From: Kiloniellales bacterium
GTDB taxonomy: Bacteria; Pseudomonadota; Alphaproteobacteria; Kiloniellales; JAKSBE01
Assembly (NCBI GenBank): GCA_030066685.1
Contig: JASJBF010000012.1
Coordinates: 1 to 46,150 of the forward strand
DNA: 46,150 nucleotides
Direction of reading: 5' to 3'
In this document: in pieces, positions 25,418-33,883 of the stretch
How positions within the stretch are numbered: the stretch's first letter is position 1
Layout of the letters: each line of letters starts with the position of its first letter
Program-made: the position numbers and the translations under genes
Notes under the pieces: model-generated
Told to the model about the DNA's origin: nothing
Databases searched by the model: none
What the model saw: the letters and a program-made list of their open reading frames with translations, nothing else

Positions 25418-26895
25418 AAGAAATCGGGGAAGAGGCGCTCGAGCTCCGCCTCCATGGCCGAAATCTCCTCCAGCGTGTCGTTGGCCTGGCGGTTCGGCAG
25501 GGAGCGCCCCAGGTCGTAGCAGGCGAAGGCGCGGATCAGGTCGTTGCGGCGCGCATAGTGGTCGCCCAACTCCTTGTAGAAGTTGGGCACATAGGGGTTC
25601 CTGCGGATCCCCTCGGCGATCAGGCGCGCCGGATCGAGCCCGAACTTGGCTTCGAGTTCGGGCGCCTCCGACAGCGCGTTGCCGGCGAAGACGTCGAGCA
25701 GATAGCCTCGGGTCACGCCCTTGCGCGAAAGCCGGACCAGCGTCTCGACCGTGGCCTCTGGGTTCCGCGTCCTCTGCTCGCGCGACAGGGCGCCGCGCAG
25801 CACGAGGATCCGATCGTCGCGCCCGATCATGTCCTGGACGACCTCGGCGTCCAGGCAGGACGCGCTGCCAGGATCGCCGTCGTTGCAGAACGCGGTCCTC
25901 GGCAGGTAGTGCAGCGTGCCCTCCATCAGCGTCAGCCAAGCTTCGAAGAGGGCGTCGCGCCGGACCGCCGCACGCGCCTCCCGCACGTAGTCTTCGAGGC
26001 TCTTCGGACCCTCGACATGCCGGCTGAAGACGGCGTCGATCATCACCGGCAGCAGGTCCCGATAGAAGGGGTCCTTCTTCTCGGACAGATGAAAGGGCCG
26101 GAGCTTTTCATCCAAGGGATAGGCGGCGGCCGGCTGCTGCAGGATCCGGAAGCGATACTCCTCCTCGAAGAAGGCGTTGCCTTGGGCGCGCTTGTACCTG
26201 ATGAAGGCTGGGAGCTTCCCGGACTGCATCAGGGCGCGCCGGATCCGGGGGTGGAGCTTCAGGTTGTACTGCAGGAGCAGCCCGAAGGCCGCCGCCTGCT
26301 CGAGCGTCAACTCGGACCGCGACGGCTTCCAGCCGGCAACGATCTCGCCGGCGTGGAGAACCGAAACGGAGCCGTCTTTGTGGTCGATCTGCTCGAGATC
26401 GAGCTTCGCTTCCCGGTTGGTCTCCGCGCCCAGCTCGGATTCGGTCCAGAAGACCTGGAGCGGCTTGGGCACCGAGTCCGTGCCGAACTGGGAGCGTTGC
26501 ATCGCATTCCTCAGGACGCTGCGGTTGCGGAGTTCCGATTGGATGAAGGTGACCGGCGCGAAGAGCGAATCGTTGCGAAAGGTCCCGGCCTTGCGGTCGA
26601 CCTGCAGAAGCCGCTTGAGCTTGGTATCGATGATGGTCTGACCGGCTTCGGTCGCGAGCGACACGTAGTCCGGGCCCAGGGTCGCGATGCTGGAGGTCTC
26701 GGCCGGGCTGCGGTCAGAGGACTTCAACACCAGGATCCTCATCTCGCGCGCGTTGTAAGGACCGTGGAGGTTCCGCAGATCGGCCGCCGTCCAATGCGGA
26801 CCCGGACGAGGGGCTTGCGGCTCCTGGCCGAGAACGGGCGAAGTGATCGCGCCCAGAAAGAGTGCTATGAGGACCGGCGTCCGCATGCGTCGCAT
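25414..26895 (-). CDS. Secreted protein of unknown function, TPR-like C-terminus
   Basis: 493 residues if started at ATG 26895 (MRRMRTPVLIAL); ATG 26886 is the alternative. Residues 1-25 form a Sec signal peptide (PVLIALFLGAITSPVLGQ). The middle contains beta-strand segments (EMRILVLKSSDRSPAE, AGQTIIDTKLKRLLQVDR) and a helical region; the C-terminal third has helix pairs including NFYKELGDHYARRNDLIRAF, which looks like a TPR. Two Cys (FCNDG and SASCL) may form a disulfide. No family is recognised. It lies antisense between lhr and pdeM, with its stop overlapping the lhr stop, so it interrupts a group that is usually contiguous. Codon use is slightly less GC-biased than its neighbours. Confidence 0.65.
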   Translation of the reverse strand: MRRMRTPVLIALFLGAITSPVLGQEPQAPRPGPHWTAADLRNLHGPYNAREMRILVLKSSDRSPAETSSIATLGPDYVSLATEAGQTIIDTKLKRLLQVDRKAGTFRNDSLFAPVTFIQSELRNRSVLRNAMQRSQFGTDSVPKPLQVFWTESELGAETNREAKLDLEQIDHKDGSVSVLHAGEIVAGWKPSRSELTLEQAAAFGLLLQYNLKLHPRIRRALMQSGKLPAFIRYKRAQGNAFFEEEYRFRILQQPAAAYPLDEKLRPFHLSEKKDPFYRDLLPVMIDAVFSRHVEGPKSLEDYVREARAAVRRDALFEAWLTLMEGTLHYLPRTAFCNDGDPGSASCLDAEVVQDMIGRDDRILVLRGALSREQRTRNPEATVETLVRLSRKGVTRGYLLDVFAGNALSEAPELEAKFGLDPARLIAEGIRRNPYVPNFYKELGDHYARRNDLIRAFACYDLGRSLPNRQANDTLEEISAMEAELERLFPDFF

Positions 26896-26948
26896 CCCTG
26901 TCGTTCCACCGCGAAGGGTCTTTGGAATCCTATGCACGTCGGCACGCC

Positions 26949-27692
26949 ATGACCAACCCGCATTCCGATGACCCGCGGCCCGCTGCGGACCCAGGGCGCC
27001 CCGGAGGCGCAAGGCTCTGCGTCAACGGCGCCGAGCTGCAGGCCGACGTCTCGGGGGCGCTCTTCTGGCCAACGCAGGAGACCCTCGTGGTCTCCGACCT
27101 TCACCTGGAGAAGGCCTCGTTCTTCGCGTCGCGGGGGCAGCTTCTGCCCCCCTACGACACCGCAGCCACCTTGCGGGGTCTCGAGGCCCTGGTCGCGCGC
27201 CTTCGCCCGGCCCGGGTGGTGAGCCTGGGCGACTCCTTTCACGACCCGGCCGCGGCCGAGCGCCTGGACGGCGCGGCGGCGGCCAGGATCGAAGCCCTGA
27301 CCCGGGACCGCGACTGGGTGTGGATCTGCGGCAACCACGACCCGGCACCGCCAGCCGACTGGGGCGGCCGGGTCGCGCAGGACCTGACCCTGGGTCCGCT
27401 GGTATTCCGCCACGAGGCGCTGCCCGAGGGCCCGACCGCGGGCGAGGTCTCCGGCCACTTCCATCCCAAGGCCTCGGTCCGGGTCCGGGCGCGGCGCCTG
27501 ACCGCGCGCTGCTTCGTCACCGACGGGCGCCGGCTGATCCTGCCGGCCTTCGGCGCCTTGACCGGCGGCCTCGACGTCGGCAGCCCGGCGATCACCCGGC
27601 TCTTCGCGGAGGGCTTCGTCGCCCACCTGCTCGGCCGGGACCGGATCTTCGCCTTTCCCGGCACGGCCCTGACGTCTCCGGCCGAGCCCTGA
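26949..27692 (+). CDS. pdeM: Ligase-associated DNA-repair endonuclease PdeM
   Basis: 247 residues. Calcineurin-like metallophosphoesterase fold with all metal motifs: VVSDLHLEKASFF (D50, H52), SLGDSFHD (D95), CGNHDP (N129, H130), and GEVSGHFHPKA. The insertion LHLEKA after the first motif is the mark of the PdeM branch associated with Lhr and ATP-dependent ligase. The ATG at 26949 gives MTNPHSDDPR; the first 25 residues are an unconserved Pro/Asp-rich leader. Expected activity is Mn-dependent DNA nicking or phosphodiester cleavage in repair; the physiological substrate is not known. The photolyase gene follows 60 bases downstream on the same strand. Confidence 0.88.
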   Translation: MTNPHSDDPRPAADPGRPGGARLCVNGAELQADVSGALFWPTQETLVVSDLHLEKASFFASRGQLLPPYDTAATLRGLEALVARLRPARVVSLGDSFHDPAAAERLDGAAAARIEALTRDRDWVWICGNHDPAPPADWGGRVAQDLTLGPLVFRHEALPEGPTAGEVSGHFHPKASVRVRARRLTARCFVTDGRRLILPAFGALTGGLDVGSPAITRLFAEGFVAHLLGRDRIFAFPGTALTSPAEP

Positions 27693-27752
27693 TCGCTCGG
27701 CGCCCCGGCAACGTAGCAAGACGCAGACTCCCGATCGAAGGCTGCCCCCGCG

Positions 27753-29204
27753 ATGATCAGCGACAGTGCTCCCAGCATCCTCTGGTTCCGTCAGGACCTT
27801 CGGCTCTCCGACAGCCCCGCGCTGGCCGCGGCCCTGGCCCGCGGCGCGCCGGTCCTGCCGGTCTACGTGCTGGACGACGAGACCCCGGGCCGCTGGGCGC
27901 CGGGCGGCGCCGGACGCTGGTGGCTGCACCACAGCCTGGCCGCGCTCGCGGCCGACCTCGAGGCCCTGGGCCGGCCGCTGGTGCTGCGCCAGGGGCCGGC
28001 CGAGCGGGTCGTGCCGGAGCTGGCGGCCGAGGTCGGCGCGGGCGCGGTCTTCTGGAACCGCTGCTACGAGCCCTTCGCCATCGCCCGCGACACACGAATC
28101 AAGTCGGCGCTCCAGGAGCGCGGGCTGGTCGCCGAGAGCGGCAACGCCGCCCTGCTCTTCGAGCCCTGGGTTCCGCAGACCAAGTCGGGCGGGCCTTTCA
28201 AGGTCTTCACGCCCTTCTGGCGACACCTGCTCGGCCGGCCGGCGCCGTCGGCGCCTCTGCCCCCACCTGAAGCTCTGCCGGGCGGCATCGAGGCCAGGGG
28301 CGAGGCCCTCAGGGACTGGTCGCTGCTGCCCAGTGCGCCGGACTGGGCCGGCGGCCTGCGCGATCGCTGGACGCCGGGCGAAGCGGGCGCCCAGGCCCGC
28401 CTCGCAGCCTTCCTGGACGACGCGGTCGGCGGCTACCGGGAGCAGCGCGACCTGCCGGACAGCCCCGGCACCTCGCGGCTCTCGCCGCACCTGCACTGGG
28501 GCGAGATCTCGCCGCGGCAGGTCTGGCACGCGACCCGGCACCGGGCCGCGGCCGGTGGCCCCGGGCCGGCCGCCAGCGAGGCCTTCCTGCGCGAACTGGG
28601 CTGGCGCGAGTTCTCCTACCACCTGCTCTACCACTGGCCGGAGCTGCCCGAGCGGAACTGGAAGCCGAGCTTCGACGCCTTCCCCTGGCGCGAGGACGAG
28701 GCCGCCTACCGGGCCTGGACCCGGGGCCGGACCGGCTATCCTTTGGTCGACGCCGGCCTGCGCGAGCTTTGGGCGACCGGCTGGATGCACAACCGGGTGC
28801 GCATGGTCGCCGCCTCCTTCCTGATCAAGCACCTGCTGATTCACTGGCGTCGCGGCGAGGACTGGTTCTGGGACACCCTGGTCGACGCCGACCTCGCCAG
28901 CAATTCGGCGAGCTGGCAATGGGTCGCCGGCAGCGGCGCCGACGCCGCACCCTTTTTCCGGATCTTCAACCCGGTGACCCAGAGCCGGAAGTTCGATCCC
29001 GAGGGCGGCTATCTGCGCCGCTGGCTGCCGGAGCTGGCCAAGCTGCCGGCGGCGGCGATCCACGCGCCCTGGGAGGCCGAGGCCGGGACCCTCGCCGCCG
29101 CCGGGGTGCGCCTGGGCGAGACCTATCCCTGGCCGATCGTCGACCACGCGGCGGCCCGGCAGCGCGCCCTGGCTGCGCTGGAGACGATCAAAGCAGGGGC
29201 GTGA
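27753..29204 (+). CDS. phrB: Deoxyribodipyrimidine photolyase
   Basis: 483 residues. Uses light to reverse cyclobutane pyrimidine dimers. The N-terminal antenna domain begins SILWFRQDLRLSDSPAL; the FAD domain carries GTSRLSPHLHWGEISPRQVW, LGWREFSYHLLYHWPEL, and the C-terminal signature DAGLRELWATGWMHNRVRMVAASFL followed by WFWDTLVDADLASNSASWQWVAGSGADAAPFFR-type residues (Asn, Trp and Asp positions for FAD and electron transfer). The sequence is full length and intact. It probably shares a transcript with pdeM; together they form the repair end of the block. Confidence 0.93.
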   Translation: MISDSAPSILWFRQDLRLSDSPALAAALARGAPVLPVYVLDDETPGRWAPGGAGRWWLHHSLAALAADLEALGRPLVLRQGPAERVVPELAAEVGAGAVFWNRCYEPFAIARDTRIKSALQERGLVAESGNAALLFEPWVPQTKSGGPFKVFTPFWRHLLGRPAPSAPLPPPEALPGGIEARGEALRDWSLLPSAPDWAGGLRDRWTPGEAGAQARLAAFLDDAVGGYREQRDLPDSPGTSRLSPHLHWGEISPRQVWHATRHRAAAGGPGPAASEAFLRELGWREFSYHLLYHWPELPERNWKPSFDAFPWREDEAAYRAWTRGRTGYPLVDAGLRELWATGWMHNRVRMVAASFLIKHLLIHWRRGEDWFWDTLVDADLASNSASWQWVAGSGADAAPFFRIFNPVTQSRKFDPEGGYLRRWLPELAKLPAAAIHAPWEAEAGTLAAAGVRLGETYPWPIVDHAAARQRALAALETIKAGA

Positions 29205-29346
29205 ACCGATCTATTGCGTAACCCGCCTGTCACAGAGAAGATTTAGATTGCGATCGCGGTCTGGGCGGTCTGAGATGACCGCAAAGATCGGTCTTCCCCT
29301 TTTCCAAAAATCCGCAAGGCCGACTCAGTCTGCAGGAGAGGACAAC

Positions 29347-31341
29347 ATGCGCAAGAGAGACCCAAATCCTTCGAGTTCGGAGCTGACCTACGAGACGTCA
29401 GAGGACATCGCGGTCAACCCGACGACCAACGCGACCTTCGGCGAGGTCGTCCAGCGCCGCTTCAACCGCCGCGAGGTGCTGCGCGGCAGCTTGGCCGTGA
29501 CCGCCATGGGCGCGATCGCCGGCCCCATCGCCTTCGGCGGCCGCCCGGCCAGGGCGGACGGCGGCAAGTTCAAGTTCACCGAGATCGAGCACGGCGTCGA
29601 CGAGACCCACCATGTCGCGCCAGGCTATAGCGCCGATATCCTGATCCGCTGGGGCGACCCGATCTTCCCGGACGCGCCGGCCTTCGACCCCCGCAACCAG
29701 ACCGCCGCCGCTCAGCTGAAGCAGTTCGGCTACAACAACGACTTCATCGGCTTCCTTCCGCTGCCGGCCGGCTCCAATGCCTCCGACCGCGGACTGCTCT
29801 GCGTCAACCACGAGTACACCAACGAAGAGCTGATGTTCCCGGGCATCGAGCGTCAGGATCGGGACCTGCAGTTCGCCGACATGACCAAGGAGATGGTCGA
29901 GGTCGAGATGGCCGCCCACGGCGGCTCGGTGATCGAGGTCAGCAAGGCCGGCGGCAAGTGGCAGGTGGTCCTGGACAGCAAGTACAACCGTCGGATCTCG
30001 CCTTACGACACCGCGACGAAGATCTCCGGTCCCGCGGCCGGCCATCCCCGGATGCAGACCGTCCAGTTCCCGAGCGGCAGCGACACCATCGGCACCCTGA
30101 ACAACTGCGCCGGCGGCATGACCCCCTGGGGCACCTACCTCATGGCCGAGGAGAACTTCCACGGCTACTTCTGGGGCGACATCGCCGGCAACCCCGAGAA
30201 GGCCAATTACGAGCGCTACGGCGTGCCCGGGCAGTGGTACGCCTGGGGTAAATACGTCGATCGCTTCAACCTGGAGAAGGACCCCAGAGCCGCCAACCAC
30301 TTCGGCTGGGTGGTCGAGGTCGACCCGCTCGACCCGAGCGCGCCGCCGGTCAAGCGCACGGCCCTCGGCCGCTTCAAGCACGAGGGCGCGGAGCCCATCG
30401 TCAACGGCGACGGCCGCGTCGTGCTCTACTCCGGCGACGACCAGCGCTTCGACTACCTCTACAAGTTCGTCACCGAAGGCCGCTACGACCCCGCCAACCG
30501 CGCGGCCAACCGCGACCTGCTGGACAAGGGCACGCTCTACGTCGCCCGCTTCGAGGACGACGGCAGCATGACCTGGCTGCCCCTGGTTCACGGCAAGGGG
30601 CCGCTGACCGCCGAGAACGGCTTCAAGTCCCAGGCCGACGTCGCGATCGAGACCCGCCGCGCGGCGGACCTGCTGGGCGCGACGCCCATGGACCGGCCCG
30701 AGGACGTGCAGCCCAATCCGAAGAGCGGCAAGGTCTACGTGATGTTGACCAACAACTCCAAGCGCAAGGCGGAACAGGTCAACGCCGCCAACCCGCGGGC
30801 CGAGAACCTCTTCGGCCACATCATCGAGCTGACCGCGCCGGGCAACGACCACGCCGCGGAGAAGTTCTCCTGGGACTTCCTGGTCAAGTGCGGCGATCCT
30901 TCGGTGGCCGAGATCGGCGCGACCTGGAACCCCAAGACCTCGAAGCACGGCTGGTTCGCGGCCCCCGACAACTGCGCCTTCGACAGCCAGGGCCGGCTCT
31001 GGATCTCCACCGATCAGGGCAGCGCCTGGAGCAAATCGGGCACCGCCGACGGCCTCTTCGGCATCGAGACGGAGGGCGACACCCGCGGCTACAGCAAGAT
31101 GTTCTTCCGGGTCCCAATCGGCGCCGAGCTTTGCGGGCCGACCTTCACGCCGGACGACAAGACCCTGTTCCTCGCGGTCCAGCATCCGGCCAGCGACGGC
31201 ACCAAGGACTTCCCCGGTTTCGAGCGGCGCTCGACCTTCGACGACGCGGCCACCCGCTGGCCCGACTTCAAGGACGGCGTGCCGCCGCGGCCCTCCGTCG
31301 TCGTCGTGACCAAGGACGACGGCGGCCCGATCGCAAGCTAG
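29347..31341 (+). CDS. Tat-exported PhoX-family phosphatase (DUF839)
   Basis: 664 residues. The ATG at 29347 is preceded by AGGAGAGG. Residues about 38-70 contain the twin-arginine signal FNRREVLRGSLAVTAMGAIAG ending at PARADGG, so the folded protein would be exported to the periplasm. The PhoX domain is clear: LLCVNHEYTNEELMF, NNCAGGMTPWGTYLMAEEN, the C-terminal FAAPDNCAFDSQGRLWISTDQG and FTPDDKTLFLAVQHP. PhoX enzymes are calcium/iron alkaline phosphatases that release phosphate from organic esters; family members with only partial activity exist, so the exact substrate is open. It is followed after 275 bases by the kinase-like lipoprotein gene on the same strand. Confidence 0.85.
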   Translation: MRKRDPNPSSSELTYETSEDIAVNPTTNATFGEVVQRRFNRREVLRGSLAVTAMGAIAGPIAFGGRPARADGGKFKFTEIEHGVDETHHVAPGYSADILIRWGDPIFPDAPAFDPRNQTAAAQLKQFGYNNDFIGFLPLPAGSNASDRGLLCVNHEYTNEELMFPGIERQDRDLQFADMTKEMVEVEMAAHGGSVIEVSKAGGKWQVVLDSKYNRRISPYDTATKISGPAAGHPRMQTVQFPSGSDTIGTLNNCAGGMTPWGTYLMAEENFHGYFWGDIAGNPEKANYERYGVPGQWYAWGKYVDRFNLEKDPRAANHFGWVVEVDPLDPSAPPVKRTALGRFKHEGAEPIVNGDGRVVLYSGDDQRFDYLYKFVTEGRYDPANRAANRDLLDKGTLYVARFEDDGSMTWLPLVHGKGPLTAENGFKSQADVAIETRRAADLLGATPMDRPEDVQPNPKSGKVYVMLTNNSKRKAEQVNAANPRAENLFGHIIELTAPGNDHAAEKFSWDFLVKCGDPSVAEIGATWNPKTSKHGWFAAPDNCAFDSQGRLWISTDQGSAWSKSGTADGLFGIETEGDTRGYSKMFFRVPIGAELCGPTFTPDDKTLFLAVQHPASDGTKDFPGFERRSTFDDAATRWPDFKDGVPPRPSVVVVTKDDGGPIAS

Positions 31342-31351
31342 CGGCACGCGC

Positions 31352-31374
31352 GGCGGGTCTGTTCCGGGCCCGCC
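31352..31374 (+). terminator. Hairpin after the PhoX-family gene
   Basis: GGCGGG (31352-31357) and CCCGCC (31369-31374) pair around an 11-base loop 10 bases after the stop; a short TTT follows further on. Weak terminator candidate. The rest of the gap to 31616 holds a direct repeat CCGGATAC at 31512-31519 and 31524-31531 that flanks and includes a TACAAT (31517-31522), a possible -10. Confidence 0.35.
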
Positions 31375-31616
31375 GGACGCCGTTTCTGCCCTTCGCCCGA
31401 GGCGCCGGCCCACGCCGGTCCCTCGGGCGGCGCTGCACAGACTCGATCGCGCGCCCCTGTCTCCGGGGACGGCGGATCCTTCGCGTGAAGTACAGACGCG
31501 ACGGCCGCGATCCGGATACAATACCGGATACCGCCGCATCGGAGCTTGCCCGGCCTTGCCGGGCAGACCCGGAGGCGTCAGCACAAAGGGGCGAGTGGAG
31601 GCCGGAGCGAAGAGTC

Positions 31617-32723
31617 TTGGAACACTGCCGGGGCAGAGAGCATCGGCGGGCGACAGCCGACGAAGGGGTCCCGGACCGGCTGACCGGGACCGCGCCGCTC
31701 GTCCTGCTGGCCGCCGCCAGCCTGCTCGCCCTGAGCGGCTGCGGCAGCTTCGCGCCCGTCGAGCGTCCGCCGCTCGCCTTCTCCGAGGCCGCACTTCCCG
31801 AGACCGCGGACGGATTCCCCAATTGGCCCTACCCGCCGGCGCGTATGGAGACCCTGCTGGGCGAAACCCTGGTCAGCGGAGACTTCGAGCTGGCCGAGAT
31901 CGAGAGGACCAAGTACGGCGGCAGCGGGCCGAGCCGGGTCACCCTGTACTTCACGGCGCTCGACCGGCCGATCAGCTTCAAGTGGAAGGCGGTGCCGCCG
32001 AACGACCTGGAGGCGGTGAACAACACCCCGCGTAAGGAGATCGCAGCCTACGAGATCCAGAAGCTGTTCCTGGAGCCCGAGGATTTCGTGGTGCCGACGA
32101 CGGTGCTTCACTGCGAGCCGATGGCGCGCTACGCCCGCAAGAAGGGGGCCCTGCGGCCCAGCGTGGCGGGCAGCGACTGCGTGCTGGGCGTCCTGGCCCT
32201 CTGGCTCGACGACGTGACCATGGCCAAGGCGCTCTACGAGCAGGACCGCTTCGTCACCGAGCCGGTCTACGCCCACTACATGGCGAACTTCAACCTGATG
32301 ACCTACCTCATCGACCACAAGGACGCCCGGGAAAGCAACTTCCTGGTCTCGAAGGACGACGCGCGCCGCCAGGTCTTCTCGATCGACAACGGGATCGCCT
32401 TTCAGCCCTTCCTCTACAAGTTCTTCGCCGAGAACTGGAACGTGATCCGGGTCCCGGGGCTGCGCGGCAAGTACGTCGAGCGGCTAAGGCGGCTCCGGCG
32501 CGAGGACCTCGAGGTGCTCGGCGTCGTCGCCGAGATGGAAAGGGACGAACGCGGCATCTTCGTCCCGGTCAGCCTCGGCCCGAACCTCTCGCCGAACGAG
32601 GGCACCCGGCTGCGCGGCAGCACGCTCCAGATCGGGCTCGCCAGGTTCGAGATCGACGGCGTCTGGGCGCGGATCCAGGACTTGCTCGAAAGCGTCGACA
32701 GCGGCGAGATTCCGGTCTTCTGA
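31617..32723 (+). CDS. Lipoprotein with protein-kinase-like (FAM20/HipA/PI3K-like) motifs
   Basis: 368 residues from TTG 31617; CTG 31680 is an alternative start and no ATG exists before the signal sequence. Hydrophobic PLVLLAAASLLALSGC carries a lipobox with acceptor C42. The domain reads like an atypical kinase: RVTLYFTALDRPISFKWKAV with lysine K122/K124, then a helix with E141 and VP-ending KEIAAYEIQKLF...FVVPTTV (compare the EVAAFHLDRxLGxxxVPP pattern of FAM20-like kinases), a hinge-like GVLALWLDD, a catalytic-loop-like LIDHKDARESNFLVS (D233 or D236, N241) and a metal-binding FSIDNGIAF (D257). This assignment is by eye. It would act outside the cytoplasm. A lipoprotein phosphatase gene converges on it 37 bases downstream, and a PhoX-family gene lies upstream. 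Confidence 0.6.
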   Translation: MEHCRGREHRRATADEGVPDRLTGTAPLVLLAAASLLALSGCGSFAPVERPPLAFSEAALPETADGFPNWPYPPARMETLLGETLVSGDFELAEIERTKYGGSGPSRVTLYFTALDRPISFKWKAVPPNDLEAVNNTPRKEIAAYEIQKLFLEPEDFVVPTTVLHCEPMARYARKKGALRPSVAGSDCVLGVLALWLDDVTMAKALYEQDRFVTEPVYAHYMANFNLMTYLIDHKDARESNFLVSKDDARRQVFSIDNGIAFQPFLYKFFAENWNVIRVPGLRGKYVERLRRLRREDLEVLGVVAEMERDERGIFVPVSLGPNLSPNEGTRLRGSTLQIGLARFEIDGVWARIQDLLESVDSGEIPVF

Positions 32724-32760
32724 CCGCCACTCCGCGGGCCGAAGCGCGGCTCCCCTGCCG

Positions 32761-33681
32761 TCACTCCAGAAGCGTGGCCTTGAGCTTGTCGAGGGTCTCT
32801 TCGTCGATCTGAAGACCGTCTCGGATATAGGCTTCGTAGCTGCCGTAGTCTTCCTTGATCGTCGCCAGGCCGGTCTCCAGGTACTCGCGCCGGACCTCGA
32901 GCAGGGGCCGGACCTCGGACGCCGGGGTCCTGAATCTGGAGCCGACCGCGGCGAGGCTGGACAGGAAGCTCGCCCGCTGGTCCAGGAAGGCGTTGCTCAG
33001 GAGGTAGTCCTCGATCACCGTCTCTTCCGGCACGCCGACCGCCAGGAGGACCATGGCGACGGCGAAGCCGGTCCGGTCCTTGCCTTCGGCGCAGTGGATC
33101 AGCGAGGGGGTCGACTCCGGCTCGGTCAGGCGCCTGATGACCGTGGCCCACTGCGCGCGGTAGTCGCGTGCGAAGGCCCGGTTCTGCTCGACCAGCAAGC
33201 GGTGGAACTCGCCCGGCTCGACCTCGCCGTTGACGATCTTGCGCCGGGACACCGCCCGGTCCAGCGGCGCGTAGTAAACCGGGATCTCGACCACCTCCAC
33301 CTCGGCCGGCGATATCGCCCGGACCGGCGTGATATCCCGCTCGCTCGCGCCCCCGGTCCGGTCGGCGTCCGGGATGCCGTTCGGCAGGCGGTTGGGCTTG
33401 TCGTCCCGCTCCACGTCGCTGCGCAGGTCGTAGACCCGCGAAAGTCCGAGAGCGCTCAGGGTCGAGAGGTCTTCGCGGGTCAGGCTGGACAAGTCGTCGG
33501 AGCGGTAGAGCACGCCCTTCTTGACCCGACGGCCATCCGAAGTGGCGTAGCCGCCGACGTCGCGGAAATTCGAAGCGCCGATCATCGGCACGTGGTTCGG
33601 ATGCCGGGACGAGGCGCTGCAACCCACCAGGAAGGCGGTGACGGAAAGCATGAGCTTTCTGAGAAACGGCGGGCTTCGCAT
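32761..33681 (-). CDS. Lipoprotein tyrosine/lipid phosphatase (Tyr_phosphatase3-like)
   Basis: 306 residues from ATG 33681. Lipoprotein signal MRSPPFLRKLMLSVTAFLVGC with acceptor C21, so the enzyme is extracytoplasmic. The domain opens IGASNFRDVGGYATSDGRRVKKGVLYRSDDL and LGLSRVYDLRSDVER, the standard start of this family, and the P-loop is IHCAEGKDRTGFAV with nucleophile C197 and R203 (CX5R). The Lys and Asp in CAEGKDR resemble the mycobacterial MptpB and PTEN-type loops, which can act on phosphoinositides as well as Tyr/Ser/Thr phosphate. All catalytic residues are intact. It converges with the kinase-like lipoprotein gene, which suggests a functional pair. Confidence 0.85.
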   Translation of the reverse strand: MRSPPFLRKLMLSVTAFLVGCSASSRHPNHVPMIGASNFRDVGGYATSDGRRVKKGVLYRSDDLSSLTREDLSTLSALGLSRVYDLRSDVERDDKPNRLPNGIPDADRTGGASERDITPVRAISPAEVEVVEIPVYYAPLDRAVSRRKIVNGEVEPGEFHRLLVEQNRAFARDYRAQWATVIRRLTEPESTPSLIHCAEGKDRTGFAVAMVLLAVGVPEETVIEDYLLSNAFLDQRASFLSSLAAVGSRFRTPASEVRPLLEVRREYLETGLATIKEDYGSYEAYIRDGLQIDEETLDKLKATLLE

Positions 33682-33883
33682 CTTGTCTCTGGGGATCCGG
33701 ATCTGGCGCGGCAGTAAGCCAAAGATAATACTTGCGCCACCGGATGGAAGGCATTGATTGCGCGGCAAGCCGACGGCGATGCGATTTCGGCAGTTGCCGC
33801 TAGGGCGTTCCCCGGCTTTGCAGTAGCCTTTCAGAGCCTAGTACCTGGAAGCAAGACCAGACAACACGGGAGGATCAAGGACA

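Noticed and set aside
29227-29233. CTGTCAC upstream of the PhoX-family gene as a Pho box
   Set aside because: Only one half-site matches; the second repeat expected 11 bases away is not convincing on either side.
30888-31616. Upstream extension of the kinase-like lipoprotein frame into the PhoX-family gene
   Set aside because: The extension lies inside the PhoX-family gene in another frame and would bury the signal sequence; the first plausible start is TTG 31617.
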